This document shows positions 54,133 to 64,000 of a DNA stretch of 64,000 nucleotides, piece by piece. The translations under genes and the position numbers were made by a program. The notes beneath the pieces are model-generated. The model did no database searches and was not told the DNA's origin. It saw nothing but the letters and a program-made list of their open reading frames with translations. Origin of the DNA: DATJLY01 sp963773665 (GTDB taxonomy: Bacteria; Pseudomonadota; Alphaproteobacteria; ATCC43930; CGMCC-115725); contig CAVZBZ010000004.1 of NCBI GenBank assembly GCA_963773665.1, forward strand, positions 496,001 through 560,000, in the 5' to 3' direction. Each line of letters starts with the position of its first letter. Position 1 is the first letter of the stretch.

Positions 54133-54648
54133 TCACCCCTTCCGGGCGTGGATATGGACGTTCCGCCCGCCCGCCTCGTGCAGGATGCGGGCGGCCACCG
54201 CCTCGAGCTCGGGGTCGGATACCCGCGCCCAGAGCAGCACCGCGCCGGCCTCGAGCGCCGCCGCAAAGGCGGCGCTGTGGCGGTTCGCGGTATAGCGGTC
54301 GAGCAGCTCCTTGATCGCCGCCCCGCCGAGTCCCGCGCCAACGAGCGCTGCGATCGCCGCCGCGACCGGCCCGCCCGACAGAAGCACGATCCCGGCGACG
54401 GTGAGCGGCCCCAGAAAATTCACCTCGTCGGTGAGACCGGCGAAGAGGTATTCGCCCGGCGCGCCGGAATAGCCCGCGACGTTCCCCGCCACCTCGAGCG
54501 AATCGTGGCTCGCCAGCACCGACAGGTCCGAGGGCGCGAACCCCGCCGCCAGAAGCTTTCCCACCGCGTCGCGGAACTGCGCCCGCGTCTGGAACGACGC
54601 GACCGCCTCGCGAATGACCGGGAAGCGATCGTCTTTTTCGTCCGCCAT
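54133..54648 (-). CDS. Membrane protein with YflT-like stress domain
   Basis: This 171-residue protein starts MADEKDDRFPVIREAVAS. The first 60 residues (FQTRAQFRDAVGKLLAAGFA, then PSDLSVLASHDSLEVAGN) resemble the heat-induced stress protein YflT/general stress 17M domain. A glycine-zipper-like membrane stretch follows (VAGIVLLSGGPVAAAIAALV, then GAGLGGAAIKELL), and the C-terminal end is LEAVAARILHEAGGRNVHIHA. It probably sits in the inner membrane; function unknown. It is divergent from mutS, 66 bases away, and is followed by a strong terminator. Confidence 0.7.
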   Translation of the reverse strand: MADEKDDRFPVIREAVASFQTRAQFRDAVGKLLAAGFAPSDLSVLASHDSLEVAGNVAGYSGAPGEYLFAGLTDEVNFLGPLTVAGIVLLSGGPVAAAIAALVGAGLGGAAIKELLDRYTANRHSAAFAAALEAGAVLLWARVSDPELEAVAARILHEAGGRNVHIHARKG

Positions 54649-54714
54649 GTCTTTCTCCAGCGAGGGCTGCGCATTTTCCCCTTCGGGCCTGCGGAATGCT
54701 ACCCTCCCATCGCC

Positions 54715-57368
54715 ATGAACGACGTTCCGGCCCCGCCGCTTCCTCCCGCCGCCGAGGCGTCGCCGATGATGGCGCAGTATCTCGAGCTGAAGCGGCGGCA
54801 TCCCGATTGCCTCCTGTTCTACCGGATGGGCGATTTCTACGAGCTGTTCTTCGAGGACGCGGCCAAGGCCGCGGCGGCGCTCGACATCACGCTGACCAAG
54901 CGCGGCCGGCACGAGGGCGAGGACATCCCGATGTGCGGCGTGCCGATCCATGCCGCCGAGGCCTATCTCGCCCGCCTCATCCGCCAGGGTTTCCGCGTCG
55001 CCGTGTGCGAGCAGATGGAGGACCCGGCCGAGGCGCGCAAACGCGGCCCCAAGGCGCCGGTCAAGCGCGCCGTCGTCCGCATCGTGACGCCCGGAACTCT
55101 GACCGAGGACAGCCTTCTCGATGCGCGCCGCCACAATTACCTCGCCGCGCTCGGCGAGGCGCAGGGCGCGCTCGGACTTGCCTGGCTCGATCTTTCGACC
55201 GGCGACGTCGCGACCCAGGAGCTTGCCGAGCGCGGGCTCGCCGCCGCATTTGCGCGGCTCGCGCCCGGCGAGATCCTGGTGCCCGAGCGGCTTGCCGCGC
55301 GCGCCGATCTCGGCGAATTGTGGAGCGACTGGCAGAGCGCGTTGACGCCCTTGCCCAATGCGCGCTTCGACAGCGAGAACGGCCGGAAGCGGCTCGAGGC
55401 GCTTTACGGCGTGCGCACGCTCGACGGGTTCGGCGCGTTCGGCCGCGCCGAGCTCGCGGCGGCAGGCGCGCTGGTCGACTATGTCGAGCTGACGCAGCAG
55501 GGCAAGGTGCCGCTCCTGAAGCCACCGCGCCGGCTCGAAAGCGGCGCCTTCATGGAGATCGACGCGGCGACACGGCGTAATCTCGAGCTTTCCGAGACGC
55601 TGTCGGGCGGACGCAAGGGCAGCCTGCTCGCCATCATCGACCGCACCGTCAGCCCCGCCGGCGCGCGCCTCCTCGCGGCTCACCTGGCCGCGCCCTTGAC
55701 CGATCCAGCCGCGATCGACGCGCGTCTCGACGCCGTTGCGTGCCTGGCCGACGACGAGCGGCTGCGGCAAAGCCTGCGCGCTTCATTGCGGCGCACCGCC
55801 GACATGGCGCGTGCGATGGCGCGGCTCGGATTGGGCCGCGGCGGCCCGCGCGATCTCGCAGCCCTCCGCGACACTCTGGCCGAGACCGCGCACATGCGCG
55901 CGACGCTTCAGGCGAAGGCGCCGCTGCCGGCGCTTCTGGCCGAGGCCGAGCGCGATCTCGGCGAGCATTGGGAGCTCGTCGACCGGCTCGCCCGCGCGCT
56001 CGCCGGCGACCTGCCGCTCCTCGCCCGCGACGGCGGCTTCATCGCACCGGGATATCTGCCCGCGCTCGACGAGCTGCGTGGCTTGCGCGACGAGAGCCGG
56101 CGCATGGTCGCCAATCTCCAGGCGCGCTATGCCGGCGAGACCGGCGTCCCGTCGCTGAAAATCCGGCACAACAACATCCTGGGATACCACATCGAGGTGA
56201 CGCCGCAGCACGCGGCGAAGCTCGGGACCGGCTTCATCCACCGCCAGACGATGGCTTCCTCGGTGCGCTACGGCACGGTCGAGCTGGGCGAGCTCGAAAG
56301 CAAGATATCGAGCGCCGCCGACAAGGCGTTGGCGCTCGAGCTCGGATGCTTCGACGAACTCGTCGCCGGCGTGCTGGCGGCGTCGGCGCCGATCGCGTCC
56401 GCCGCCGCATCGCTCGCAACGCTCGACGTATCGTCCGCGCTCGCCGAGCTTGCCTCATCCGAGCGTCATGTCCGCCCCGAGATCGATCGCAGCCGCGACT
56501 TCGCGGTCATTGGCGGACGCCACCCGGTGGTCGAGGCGTCGCTCACTGCGTCGCACGGCACGGGCTTCGTCGCCGAACGACTGCAATCTTGCCGACGGGC
56601 GGCGCCTCTGGCTCCTCACCGGCCCCAACATGGCGGGCAAGAGCACGTTCCTCAGGCAGAACGCGCTCATCGCCATCCTGGCGCAAATGGGCTCGTTCGT
56701 GCCGGCCGAGCGCGCGCGCATCGGCGTCGTCGACCGGCTGTTCAGCCGCGTCGGCGCGGCCGACGATCTGGCGCGCGGCCGCTCGACCTTCATGGTCGAG
56801 ATGGTCGAGACTGCGGCGATCCTCAACCGCGCGACGCCCAACTCGCTCGTCATCCTCGACGAGATCGGCCGCGGCACCGCGACCTTCGACGGGCTCTCGA
56901 TCGCGTGGGCCACGATCGAGCATCTGCACGACGTGAACCGCTGCCGCACGCTGTTCGCGACGCACTACCACGAGCTGACCGCGCTCGCGGCGAAGTTGGC
57001 CGAGCTTTCCTGCCACACCATGCGCGTCAAGGAATGGCACGGCGATGTCGTGTTCCTGCACGAGGTGGCGCCGGGCGCGGCCGACCGCTCCTATGGCATC
57101 CACGTGGCCAAGCTCGCAGGCCTCCCGCCCTCGGTCGTGGCGCGCGCGGAAGAGGTGCTGAAGACGCTCGAAATCGAGCGAGCAGGGCGGCGCGCTCGCC
57201 AGGCTCGCCGAGGACCTGCCGCTCTTCGCCGCATCGAAGCGCGCGCCCGAGCCGCCCAAGACATCGCGGGTTGCGGCGGCGCTCGGCGCGGTCAAGCCCG
57301 ACGAATTGAGCCCGCGCGAGGCGCTCGATCTCATCTATCGCTTGAAGGGGCTGGCGGGCGAGGAATGA
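54715..57368 (+). CDS. mutS: DNA mismatch repair protein MutS, frame disrupted twice
   Basis: About 883 residues when restored. The mismatch-binding Phe-x-Glu is in YRMGDFYELFFEDA. Connector, lever and clamp follow (GYHIEVTPQHAAKLG, FIHRQTMASSVRYGTVELGE). The ATPase has Walker A LTGPNMAGKSTFLRQNALIA, LVILDEIGRGTATFDGLSIA and ATHYHELTALA. Two surplus bases break the frame: at about 56575, between FVA and NDCNLADGRRLW, and at about 57179, before EQGGALARLAEDLPLFAA. Corrected, the protein ends ELSPREALDLIYRLKGLAGE with a normal tail. Its function makes real inactivation possible (mutator), but two breaks of the same kind as in lysS argue for error. Confidence 0.92.
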
Positions 57369-57420
57369 CGTGATAGGCTTCCCCTGGCGCCCGCGCAGAA
57401 CGGGCCCATGGGAGGAACCG

Positions 57421-58641
57421 ATGAAACTGGCGTTCGCGCGGCTTGCCGTCCTCACTTCGCTCGCGCTCACGGCGGCGCTCCCGGCCCAGGCGCAGAAGCA
57501 TTATGCGCCCGGCATCACCGATACCCAGATCAAGTTCGGCCAGACCCTGCCGCTGTCCGGCCCGGTTTCGGCCTATGGCCAGATCGGGCGCGCCGAGGCG
57601 GCCTATTTCCGCATGATCAACGATCAGGGCGGCATCAACGGCCGGAAGCTCGAATTCGTCCAGCTCGACGACGGCTACAGCCCGCCCAAGACGGTGGAGC
57701 AGACGCGGCGCCTCGTCGAGGAAGACCAGGTCGCCTTCGTGTTCAGCTCGATCGGCACGCCGACCAACCTGTCGGTGCAGAAATATCTCAACGCGAAAAA
57801 GGTGCCGCAAATCTTCATCGGCTCGGGCGGCAGCCAGTTCGACGATCCCAAGAATTTTCCGTGGACGATCGCGTTCCTGCCGAACTACGCGGTCGAGGGA
57901 CGGATTTACGCGCGTTTTCTCATGGCCGAGAAGCCTGCGGCCAAGGTTGCGGTGCTGTACCAGAACGACGACTACGGCAAGGACGTCCTGCGCGGCTTCC
58001 GCGAGGGCTTTGGCGCGGACGCCGACAAGCGCATCGTCGCCACCGCCTCCTACGAGGTGAGCGACCCGACCGTCGACCAGCAGATCGTCTCGCTGCAGGG
58101 CTCGGGCGCGGACGTGTTCCTCGCCATCGCCACGCCGAAATTCTCGGCGCAGGCGATCCGCAAGGTCTATGACAGCGGCTGGAAGCCGTTCTACATCGTC
58201 AATTTCGTCGGCAATTCGGTCGCGGCTGCGCTGAAGCCCGCGGGTCTCGAAAAGGCCGTCGGGCTCATCTCGACCGCCTATGAGAAGGATCCGAACGACC
58301 CGCAATGGGCGAACGACCCCGACTACAAGACATGGCTCGCCTGGATGCAGAAGTATCAGCCCGACGCCGACATCGCGAACCAGTTCAACGTCACCGGCTA
58401 TGACGAGGCCGCGGTGCTCGTGCATGTCCTCAAAGAGTGCGGCGACAACCTGACGCGCGAGAACATCCTCGCCAAGGCGACGCACCTCAACTACACGCCG
58501 CCGATGATCCAGCCCGGCATCGCCATGAAAACGACGCCCGAGGATTACGTTCCGGTGAAGGAGATGCGGCTCGTCCGGTTCGACGGCAAGACCTGGGTCC
58601 CGTTCGGCAACGCCATCAACGGCCAGCTTTCGCTGCGCTGA
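57421..58641 (+). CDS. Branched-chain amino-acid-type ABC substrate-binding protein
   Basis: This 406-residue periplasmic protein starts MKLAFARLAVLTSLALTAAL with a signal peptide ending PAQAQ. The mature part begins ITDTQIKFGQTLPLSGPVSA and contains AYFRMINDQGGINGRKLEFV and YSPPKTVEQTRRLVEEDQVA, the LivJ/Peripla_BP_6 signature. Ligands in this group are amino acids, amides, urea or aromatic acids. No permease or ATPase is adjacent, so its transporter is encoded elsewhere. GGGAGGAACC precedes the ATG. It sits 52 bases after mutS. Confidence 0.92.
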   Translation: MKLAFARLAVLTSLALTAALPAQAQKHYAPGITDTQIKFGQTLPLSGPVSAYGQIGRAEAAYFRMINDQGGINGRKLEFVQLDDGYSPPKTVEQTRRLVEEDQVAFVFSSIGTPTNLSVQKYLNAKKVPQIFIGSGGSQFDDPKNFPWTIAFLPNYAVEGRIYARFLMAEKPAAKVAVLYQNDDYGKDVLRGFREGFGADADKRIVATASYEVSDPTVDQQIVSLQGSGADVFLAIATPKFSAQAIRKVYDSGWKPFYIVNFVGNSVAAALKPAGLEKAVGLISTAYEKDPNDPQWANDPDYKTWLAWMQKYQPDADIANQFNVTGYDEAAVLVHVLKECGDNLTRENILAKATHLNYTPPMIQPGIAMKTTPEDYVPVKEMRLVRFDGKTWVPFGNAINGQLSLR

Positions 58642-58700
58642 GAAAACCGTTGGGCGCACGGGTGGCTTCACCGCGGCCGGCGGTGTAGAATCCGTCTCCC

Positions 58701-61481
58701 ATGAGCCTCATCGAACGACAGCGCGAAATCGTCGACCGCCGCGCCCTTCAGGCCCGCGTCGATGCCCTGGCCGAGCCCGGCGAGGCGGCCCGCGGCGCGG
58801 TCGCCGAAATCCTGAAGCGCGCGCTCGCCGACGGCCGGTCCGAGGTGCGCCGGCGCTTCGAGGCCGGCGCCACGGGCACCGAGGCGACGCAGGCGCTCGC
58901 TTTCCTGGTCGATCAGGTGATCCGCGTCCTTTACGACTTCGCCGTGACCAGGGCCTATCCGCTCGCCAATCCAACCGAGGGCGAGCGCCTCGCCATCGTT
59001 GCCGTCGGCGGCTATGGCCGCGGCGAGCTTGCGCCCTTCTCCGACATCGATCTTCTCTTCCTCTATCCCTACAAGGAGACGCCGCATACCGAGCAGATGC
59101 GTCGAGTACATTCTCTATACGCTGTGGGATGCCGGGCTCAAGGTCGGCCAGGCGACGCGCTCGATCGACGAAACGATCGCCCGCGCCAAGAGCGATCTCA
59201 CGATCCGCACCGCCGTGCTCGAAGCGCGCTATGTGTGGGGCGACCAGGATCTTTATCTCGATCTGAAGCGGCGCTTCGAGTCCGAGGTGATGAAGGGGAC
59301 GGCGCGCGCAGTTCCTCGAGGCAAAACTCGACGAGCGCGACAAGCGCCACGCGCGGCTCGGCGATTCGCGCTACCTCGTCGAGCCCAACGTGAAGGAGGG
59401 CAAGGGCGGCCTGCGCGATCTCCACACGCTTTTCTGGATCGCGAAATACGTCTATCGCGTCGACGACGTGACCGATCTCGTCGAGCGCAAGGTGCTCAAT
59501 GCCGACGAGGCGCAGCGTTTCCAGCGCGCGCAGAATTTCCTGTGGACGGTGCGCTGCCACCTGCATTTCCTCACCGGCCGCGGCGAGGACCGCCTCACCT
59601 TCGACCTGCAGAGCGAAGTCGGCCGGCGCATGGGCTACACCGACCATGCCGGAACGCGCGGCGTCGAGCGCTTCATGAAGCACTATTTCCTGGTCGCCAA
59701 GGACGTCGGCGATCTGACGCGCATCTTCTGCGCGCTCCTCGAGAGCGAACAGCAGCGCCAGCCGCTGTTCTCGTGGCGCCGCTGGGGCCTCAGGAAGCGC
59801 CACGTCGCGGGCTTCACGGTCGATGCGAACCGGCTCGACGTCGCGAACGACCGCGCCTTCCGCGACGATCCGGTGAATTTCCTCCGCCTGTTCCACGCCG
59901 CCGACGAGCACGGGCTCGACATCCACCCGCACGCGCTCCGCCTCATCACCCAGTCGCTGAAGCTGATCGACGGCAATCTCCGCGCCGATCCCGAGGCGAA
60001 CCGCCTCTTCATGGAGATCCTGACCTCGCGGCAAGGATCCGGAGACGGCGCTGCGCCGCATGAACGAAGCCGGCGTGTTCGGCCGCTTCATTCCCGATTT
60101 CGGCCGCGTCGTCGCGCAGATGCAGTACGACATGTATCACGTCTACACGGTCGACGAGCACACGATCTTCGCGATCGGCATCCTGCACAAGATCGAGACG
60201 GGCGAATTGAAGGACGAGCTGCCGCTCGCCACCGCGCTCATGCCGACGATCGATTCGCGCCGCGCGCTCTACCTCGCCGTGCTGCTGCACGACATCGCCA
60301 AGGGCCGCGGCGGCGACCATTCCGTGCTCGGCGAGCAGATTGCGGAGAAACTGGGACCCGCGCGTCGGGCTCACCGCGGAAGAGACCGAGACGGTCGCCT
60401 GGCTCGTGCGCTGGCATCTCCTGATGAGCAGCACGGCCTTCAAGCTCGACATCGACGATCCCGAGACCATTCGCAACTTCGCCGAGCAGGTGCAATCGCC
60501 CGAGCGGCTGAAGCTGCTCCTCATCCTAACCGTCGCCGACATCCGCGCCGTCGGTCCCAAGGTGTGGAACGGCTGGAAGGCGACCTTGCTGCGCGAGCTC
60601 TATCACCGCGCGGCCGAGCTCATGTCGGGCGGCCTTGTCGGCGATACGCGGGACGCGCGCGTCAAGACGCACCAGCAGGATGTCCGCGCGCTGCTGCGCG
60701 ACTTCTCGGACGCGGAGTTCGATGCGTTCGTCGCCAAGACCTATCCCAATCACTGGCTCTCGTTCGAGCCGCAGACGATCGCGCGCCAGGCGCGGCTCAC
60801 GCGCGAGGCCGAGCGCAGCGGCGCGCCCTTGACGGTCGACACGCGCGTCGATCCCGCGCGCGCCGTCACCGAAATCACCGTCTACACCGCCGATCACCCG
60901 GGCCTGTTCTCGCGCATTGGCCGGGGCGCTGGCCTTGGCCGGCGCCAACATCGTCGATGCCCAAGATCCTGACGCTGTCGAACGGCATGGCGCTCGACAC
61001 CTTCCTCGTGCAGGACCGCCAGGGCGGCGCATTCGACCGGCCGGAAAAGCTCGCGAAGCTCGCCGTGATGTTCGAGAACGTGCTGTCCGGACGGGTGAAG
61101 CCGCATATCGAGCTCAACCAGCCACCGGCGTTGGCGAGCCGCACGCGGGTTTTCCTCGTGCCGCCGCGCGTCCTCATCAACAACACGGCGAGCCGCACCC
61201 ACACCGTGGTCGAGGTCAACGGCCGCGACCGGCCGGGCCTGCTGTTCGAGCTGACCCGTGCCCTGACGCAGCTCAATCTGCAGATTTTCAGCGCGAAGAT
61301 CTCGACCTACGGCGAGAAGGTGGTCGACGTCTTCTACGTGAAGGATCTATTCGGCCACAAGGTCGAGCGCGAGGAGCGGATAAAGGCGATCCGCGAGGGC
61401 TTGACCGCGATCCTGGCCGAGCCCGAGGCGGCCTCACCTGCGCCGCGCCGGCGCGCGCGCGCGCGCTCGGCGGCGGAGTAG
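58701..61481 (+). CDS. glnD: Bifunctional uridylyltransferase/uridylyl-removing enzyme GlnD, frame disrupted six times
   Basis: About 925 residues when restored; it modifies PII proteins according to glutamine and thus controls nitrogen metabolism. Nucleotidyltransferase motif: GGYGRGELAPFSDIDLL. Central GlnD domain: VEPNVKEGKGGLRDLHTLFW. HD domain: LLHDIAKGRGGDHSVLGEQI. Two C-terminal ACT domains: TVYTADHPGLFSRI and VEVNGRDRPGLLFELTRALT. The pieces lie in cycling frames because of one surplus base at each of about 59100, 59308, 60032, 60360, 60920 and 60961, each shifting by the same sign. Repair gives a continuous, normal protein. Confidence 0.9.
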
Positions 61482-61517
61482 GCGCAAAAGATTTCAGCGC
61501 GAGCGGCAGTGGCGCGC

Positions 61518-61952
61518 TCAGGCGGCCTTCTTCCCCAGGTCGCGGACTTCCTCGAGTCCTTCGCTCATGCGCTGCGTGATGACGTTCATCGCGTCGGCAT
61601 TGGCCTTGGTCATGAGTTCGGTGAGGCCGCGGAAATTCTCCAGGCCCTTCTCGATCGCCTTGCGGGAAAATTCCGCCTGGCGCGCGAGCCGGTCCTCCAT
61701 CGAGCCGTTCGGCTTGGTGATCTCGCTCAGCATCGCCTGCAGATCTTCCATCGACTGACGCGCGAGCTCGAGATTGCGCCTGACCCAGGTCTGCGTGCCC
61801 TCGAGCGCGAGCTGGTTCGCATGGGTCAGCGCTTCGAGGTTCCGGCGCTGGCACTGCGCCACCGCGTCGAGGTCGATATTGGGAATCCGCCATTCGCCCA
61901 TCACGCGGCGGAAATCGAAGGAGACTTCGCCAGTCGAATTGACGCTTGCCAT
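61518..61952 (-). CDS. Phasin family protein
   Basis: This 144-residue helical protein belongs to the phasin (PhaP/phasin_2) family coating polyhydroxyalkanoate granules. It begins MASVNSTGEVSFDFRRVMGE and has the family elements RRNLEALTHANQLALEG and TWVRRNLELARQSMEDLQAML. The C-terminal half (AEFSRKAIEKGLENFRGLTE, LMTKANADAMNVITQRM) is amphipathic and probably coiled-coil. GGGAGG lies before the ATG. It suggests that the organism stores PHA. It converges on glnD with a gap of 36 bases. Confidence 0.88.
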   Translation of the reverse strand: MASVNSTGEVSFDFRRVMGEWRIPNIDLDAVAQCQRRNLEALTHANQLALEGTQTWVRRNLELARQSMEDLQAMLSEITKPNGSMEDRLARQAEFSRKAIEKGLENFRGLTELMTKANADAMNVITQRMSEGLEEVRDLGKKAA

Positions 61953-62069
61953 CTATTGCCTCCCGTCTTGCGGCGGAAATCGGAAAATCGCGGGCTTGAC
62001 CCGCGCATTGCAGTTGCCGGGAGGATAGGTCGCGCCGGCGATGCCCGACAAGGCGTGCTAAAGGGTGCC

Positions 62070-62084
62070 CCCTCTATAAGAGGG
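62070..62084. terminator. Short hairpin at the end of the MFS gene
   Basis: CCCTCT-ATA-AGAGGG forms a six-base-pair stem directly beyond the MFS stop codon on the minus strand. There is no U-tract, so terminator function is doubtful. Confidence 0.3.
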
Positions 62085-62085
62085 C

Positions 62086-63297
62086 CTAACGGCGCTGCAA
62101 TCTGAGGCCCGGCGCCAGCGCCAGGATCGCGATGGTGCCGACGGCCGCCGGCGCGAACGCGACCGCGGAAATCCCGGTCAAATCCCAGGCGAAACCGCCA
62201 AGGATCGGCAAAACCACGGCGCACGGATAGCTTACGGTGAACATCGCCGCCGATATGCGATGCACGTCATGGGCAGCACCAAGGATCGCCGGCAGCGCCA
62301 GCATGAGGATCAGCAGCACGGCGTTGGCGCCGCCCAAGAGCGCCGCCCACCAGATGATCCCAGTGCCCCGGCTCAGCAAAATCCCGACGATGGCCGCCGC
62401 GATCAGCGCGCCCATGAAAAGATAGGTCGAGCGGCGCGGGGCGAGCCGGCCGGCGAAGCCGAGCATGAGCAGCGAGCCCGGCAGCTGCCCGCCATTGAGC
62501 CCGGTCAGCACGTCGCCGACCAGGTCGGGCCGGCCGATCATGTGCAGGTAATCGGGCAGGAAGGTATTGGCACTGAAGTAGACCGTGTTGACGCTGCCAA
62601 GCATGAATCCCAGGCGCCAGATCATGGGATCGCGCCAATCGGGCCACCAGCGCCGCACCTCGCCCTCGCGCGCCGCGCCGTCGCCCGGCGCGTGCGGGGC
62701 AAAGCCCGCCACCAGCGCCGCCGTCGCGATGATCGGCACGGCCCACAGCACCAGCGAGAACCGCCAGCTGCCGCCGGCGAGCGGCAGCACGACCGGAATG
62801 GCCAATGCGACCGCCAGCACCTCCGAGACGAGGAGGCCGTTGCTATAGACGGCGGTCGCGAAACCGATCCGGTCCGGCATCCAGTCCCGCACCAGGCGCG
62901 GCATCGCCGGCTGCATGATCGAAACGCCGGCGCCCATCGCGACCGTCGCGGCATAAAGCGTGAGGATGCCGGGCGCGGCGCCGCGCGCGGCGCAGCCGGC
63001 CGCCGTCAGGAGCAGACCCGCGACGAGCGTCGGACGCGCGCCGAAGCGCGCGATCAGCATCGCCCCCGGAATTGCCGCAAACGCCAGGAGCAGCGACGGC
63101 AGGCTGCCGAGCGTGCCGATCTCGGTCTCCGACAGGCCGAGATCGCGATGGATGAGCGGCAGGAGCGGGGCGATCGCGAGAATCGTCAAACGCAGCGCCA
63201 TTCCGGCGAGCCACAGAAGCGCCAGCGTCCCGGCGCTCCGCCACATTCCCTCACCGCCCGCGGCGGGGACCGGCTCTTCGACAGCGTCACCCGTCAC
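62086..63297 (-). CDS. MFS transporter, CynX/NimT-like
   Basis: This 403-residue 12-helix major facilitator protein resembles the cyanate/2-nitroimidazole group (CynX, NimT). Markers are MALRLTILAIAPLLPLIHRD, then LGLSETEIGTLGSLPSLLLA and FGARPTLVAGLLLTAAGCAA. The N-terminal 17 residues before MWRSAGTLALLWLAG are acidic and may not be translated if the second Met is used. The substrate is unknown. It follows a substrate-binding-protein gene by 20 bases, a possible operon. Confidence 0.85.
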   Translation of the reverse strand: MTGDAVEEPVPAAGGEGMWRSAGTLALLWLAGMALRLTILAIAPLLPLIHRDLGLSETEIGTLGSLPSLLLAFAAIPGAMLIARFGARPTLVAGLLLTAAGCAARGAAPGILTLYAATVAMGAGVSIMQPAMPRLVRDWMPDRIGFATAVYSNGLLVSEVLAVALAIPVVLPLAGGSWRFSLVLWAVPIIATAALVAGFAPHAPGDGAAREGEVRRWWPDWRDPMIWRLGFMLGSVNTVYFSANTFLPDYLHMIGRPDLVGDVLTGLNGGQLPGSLLMLGFAGRLAPRRSTYLFMGALIAAAIVGILLSRGTGIIWWAALLGGANAVLLILMLALPAILGAAHDVHRISAAMFTVSYPCAVVLPILGGFAWDLTGISAVAFAPAAVGTIAILALAPGLRLQRR

Positions 63298-63317
63298 TTA
63301 ACGTGCCGCCCGCCCCG

Positions 63318-64000
63318 TCATCGCAGGCTCGCCGCGGCGCGGTGGACGAGCTCGTCGGACACCATGCGGTCCATCGCGATCGGCGCCGTGTAGTTGAGGC
63401 GGCCGTCCTTCATATGCTGCCGCTCCTGGCGGCGGATGCTGTCCTCGTACTTGGTGGCGTCGAGATCGGGATCCCAGCCGTAGGGATAGGCTGCAACGAT
63501 GATCTCCGGCTTGATCTTGGTGGCGTTGGCAAGGATGTCGACGATCTCGGGCTTGCTGCGATAGTCGATCGCGTCGCGCGCGCCGCGGATCATGGCGCGA
63601 AGGAAACGCATCCCCACATCCGGCCGGTCGCGCAGGAACTTGCCGCTGAAGAAGAAAACGGTCGTCATGTCGCCGCCGCCGGCGCCGCCTTCGGGCTGCA
63701 CCAGCTCGGCAAGCCCCTCGCGGATGGCGAGCGTCGCGAACGGTTCGGCGGGGATCGCCGCGTCCACGCCCTTGTTGCGCAGCGCCACCACCATTTCCGG
63801 GAAGGCGATCATCGTCTCGTTCACGTCGTTGAGCGTCATCCCGTATTTATCGAGGATGAGCGACAGGAAATATTCGGGGCTCGCGCCCGGCGTGTTGACG
63901 GCCACGGTGCGGCCCTTCAAATCGGCGCCGTTCTTGATCGCACCGCTGTCCCAGAGCTCCTTGCGCGCGATGAGCGGCGTCGCCGTCACCGGCAGCGGCT
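63318..64000 (-). CDS. ABC substrate-binding protein, NMT1/SsuA-like (N-terminus beyond window)
   Basis: The C-terminal 227 residues or so are inside the window; the frame is still open at the right edge (PLPVTATPLIARKELWDS). It has GADLKGRTVAVNTPGASPEY, GVDAAIPAEPFATLAIREGL and the C-terminal DRMVSDELVHRAAASLR, the SsuA/NMT1-type layout. The mid segment SGKFLRDRPDVGMRFLRAMI is common among these receptors. An MFS gene follows, and its ABC partners are presumably upstream, to the right of the window. Confidence 0.85.
   Translation of the reverse strand, partial: PLPVTATPLIARKELWDSGAIKNGADLKGRTVAVNTPGASPEYFLSLILDKYGMTLNDVNETMIAFPEMVVALRNKGVDAAIPAEPFATLAIREGLAELVQPEGGAGGGDMTTVFFFSGKFLRDRPDVGMRFLRAMIRGARDAIDYRSKPEIVDILANATKIKPEIIVAAYPYGWDPDLDATKYEDSIRRQERQHMKDGRLNYTAPIAMDRMVSDELVHRAAASLR

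Noticed and set aside
56575..57179. mutS truncation as a true mutator allele
   Set aside because: Possible, but both breaks have the same one-surplus-base form as those in essential genes, and downstream coding is fully conserved.

Overview
The window reads as one chromosomal segment of a GC-rich alphaproteobacterium. The evidence is an MmcB-family repair protein, a phasin, the phoR-pst-phoU-phoB layout, a CynX-type MFS protein and several SsuABC/NrtABC-like uptake systems. Coding is dense on both strands, with many 4-base ATGA or GTGA overlaps and convergent pairs whose stop codons touch. I see no rRNA, tRNA, CRISPR array, transposase or phage gene. Order or family cannot be fixed from sequence alone; Rhodospirillales-like is a guess.

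Layout. 1-5.6 kb holds housekeeping genes (nth, dapB, murJ, a PaiB-like FMN protein, trpS, a RidA-family protein). 5.7-7.6 kb holds three poorly characterised genes: a 65-residue protein, a PAS-only protein and a membrane protein with a degenerate kinase fold. 7.6-12.2 kb is a queuosine cluster (queA, tgt, queF, queG), with a HicBA-type toxin-antitoxin pair lying between queF and queG. 12.4-16.6 kb is a coupled operon: VapBC, class V aminotransferase, membrane sulfatase-like protein and PhyH-type dioxygenase. 16.6-25.5 kb carries a methyltransferase, mmcB, a YddA-type ABC exporter, lysS, a Bcr/CflA-type MFS protein and an anion-type ABC system with a duplicated permease. 25.6-33.7 kb holds a hydrolase, a signalling trio (c-haem sensor kinase, double receiver, receiver-kinase), a MetE-like enzyme, a sigma-70 paralogue and a small exported protein. 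33.7-42.7 kb holds an SDR, a phosphotransferase-kinase fusion, a complete SsuABC-like ABC operon, an M24-fold protein, a glycosyltransferase and a beta-hydroxyacid dehydrogenase. 42.8-48 kb holds a PRC-barrel protein, a double universal stress protein with an FNR-like box upstream, a Pro-rich lipoprotein and a PatZ-like acyl-CoA synthetase/acetyltransferase. 48-54 kb is the phosphate regulon (phoR, pstC, pstA, pstB, phoU, phoB) without pstS. 54-64 kb holds a small membrane stress-like protein, mutS, an amino-acid-type binding protein, glnD, a phasin, an MFS protein and the edge of another ABC binding protein.

The most striking window-wide feature is a set of 18 single-base frame disruptions. 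Seventeen behave as one extra C or G and one as a missing C. They lie inside otherwise well conserved genes, including the essential lysS (4), plus glnD (6), mutS (2) and ABC or M24 genes. They cluster in three patches and avoid homopolymer runs. The simplest reading is consensus or assembly error in patches of low long-read coverage. Affected genes are therefore listed as whole genes with the disruption positions given. Other points worth attention are the toxin-antitoxin pair inside the que cluster, the unknown C-terminal extension of its antitoxin, a pseudo-histidine-kinase, an M24 protein with a replaced metal ligand, a dispersed short repeat family, and FNR-like and Pho-box-like sites.
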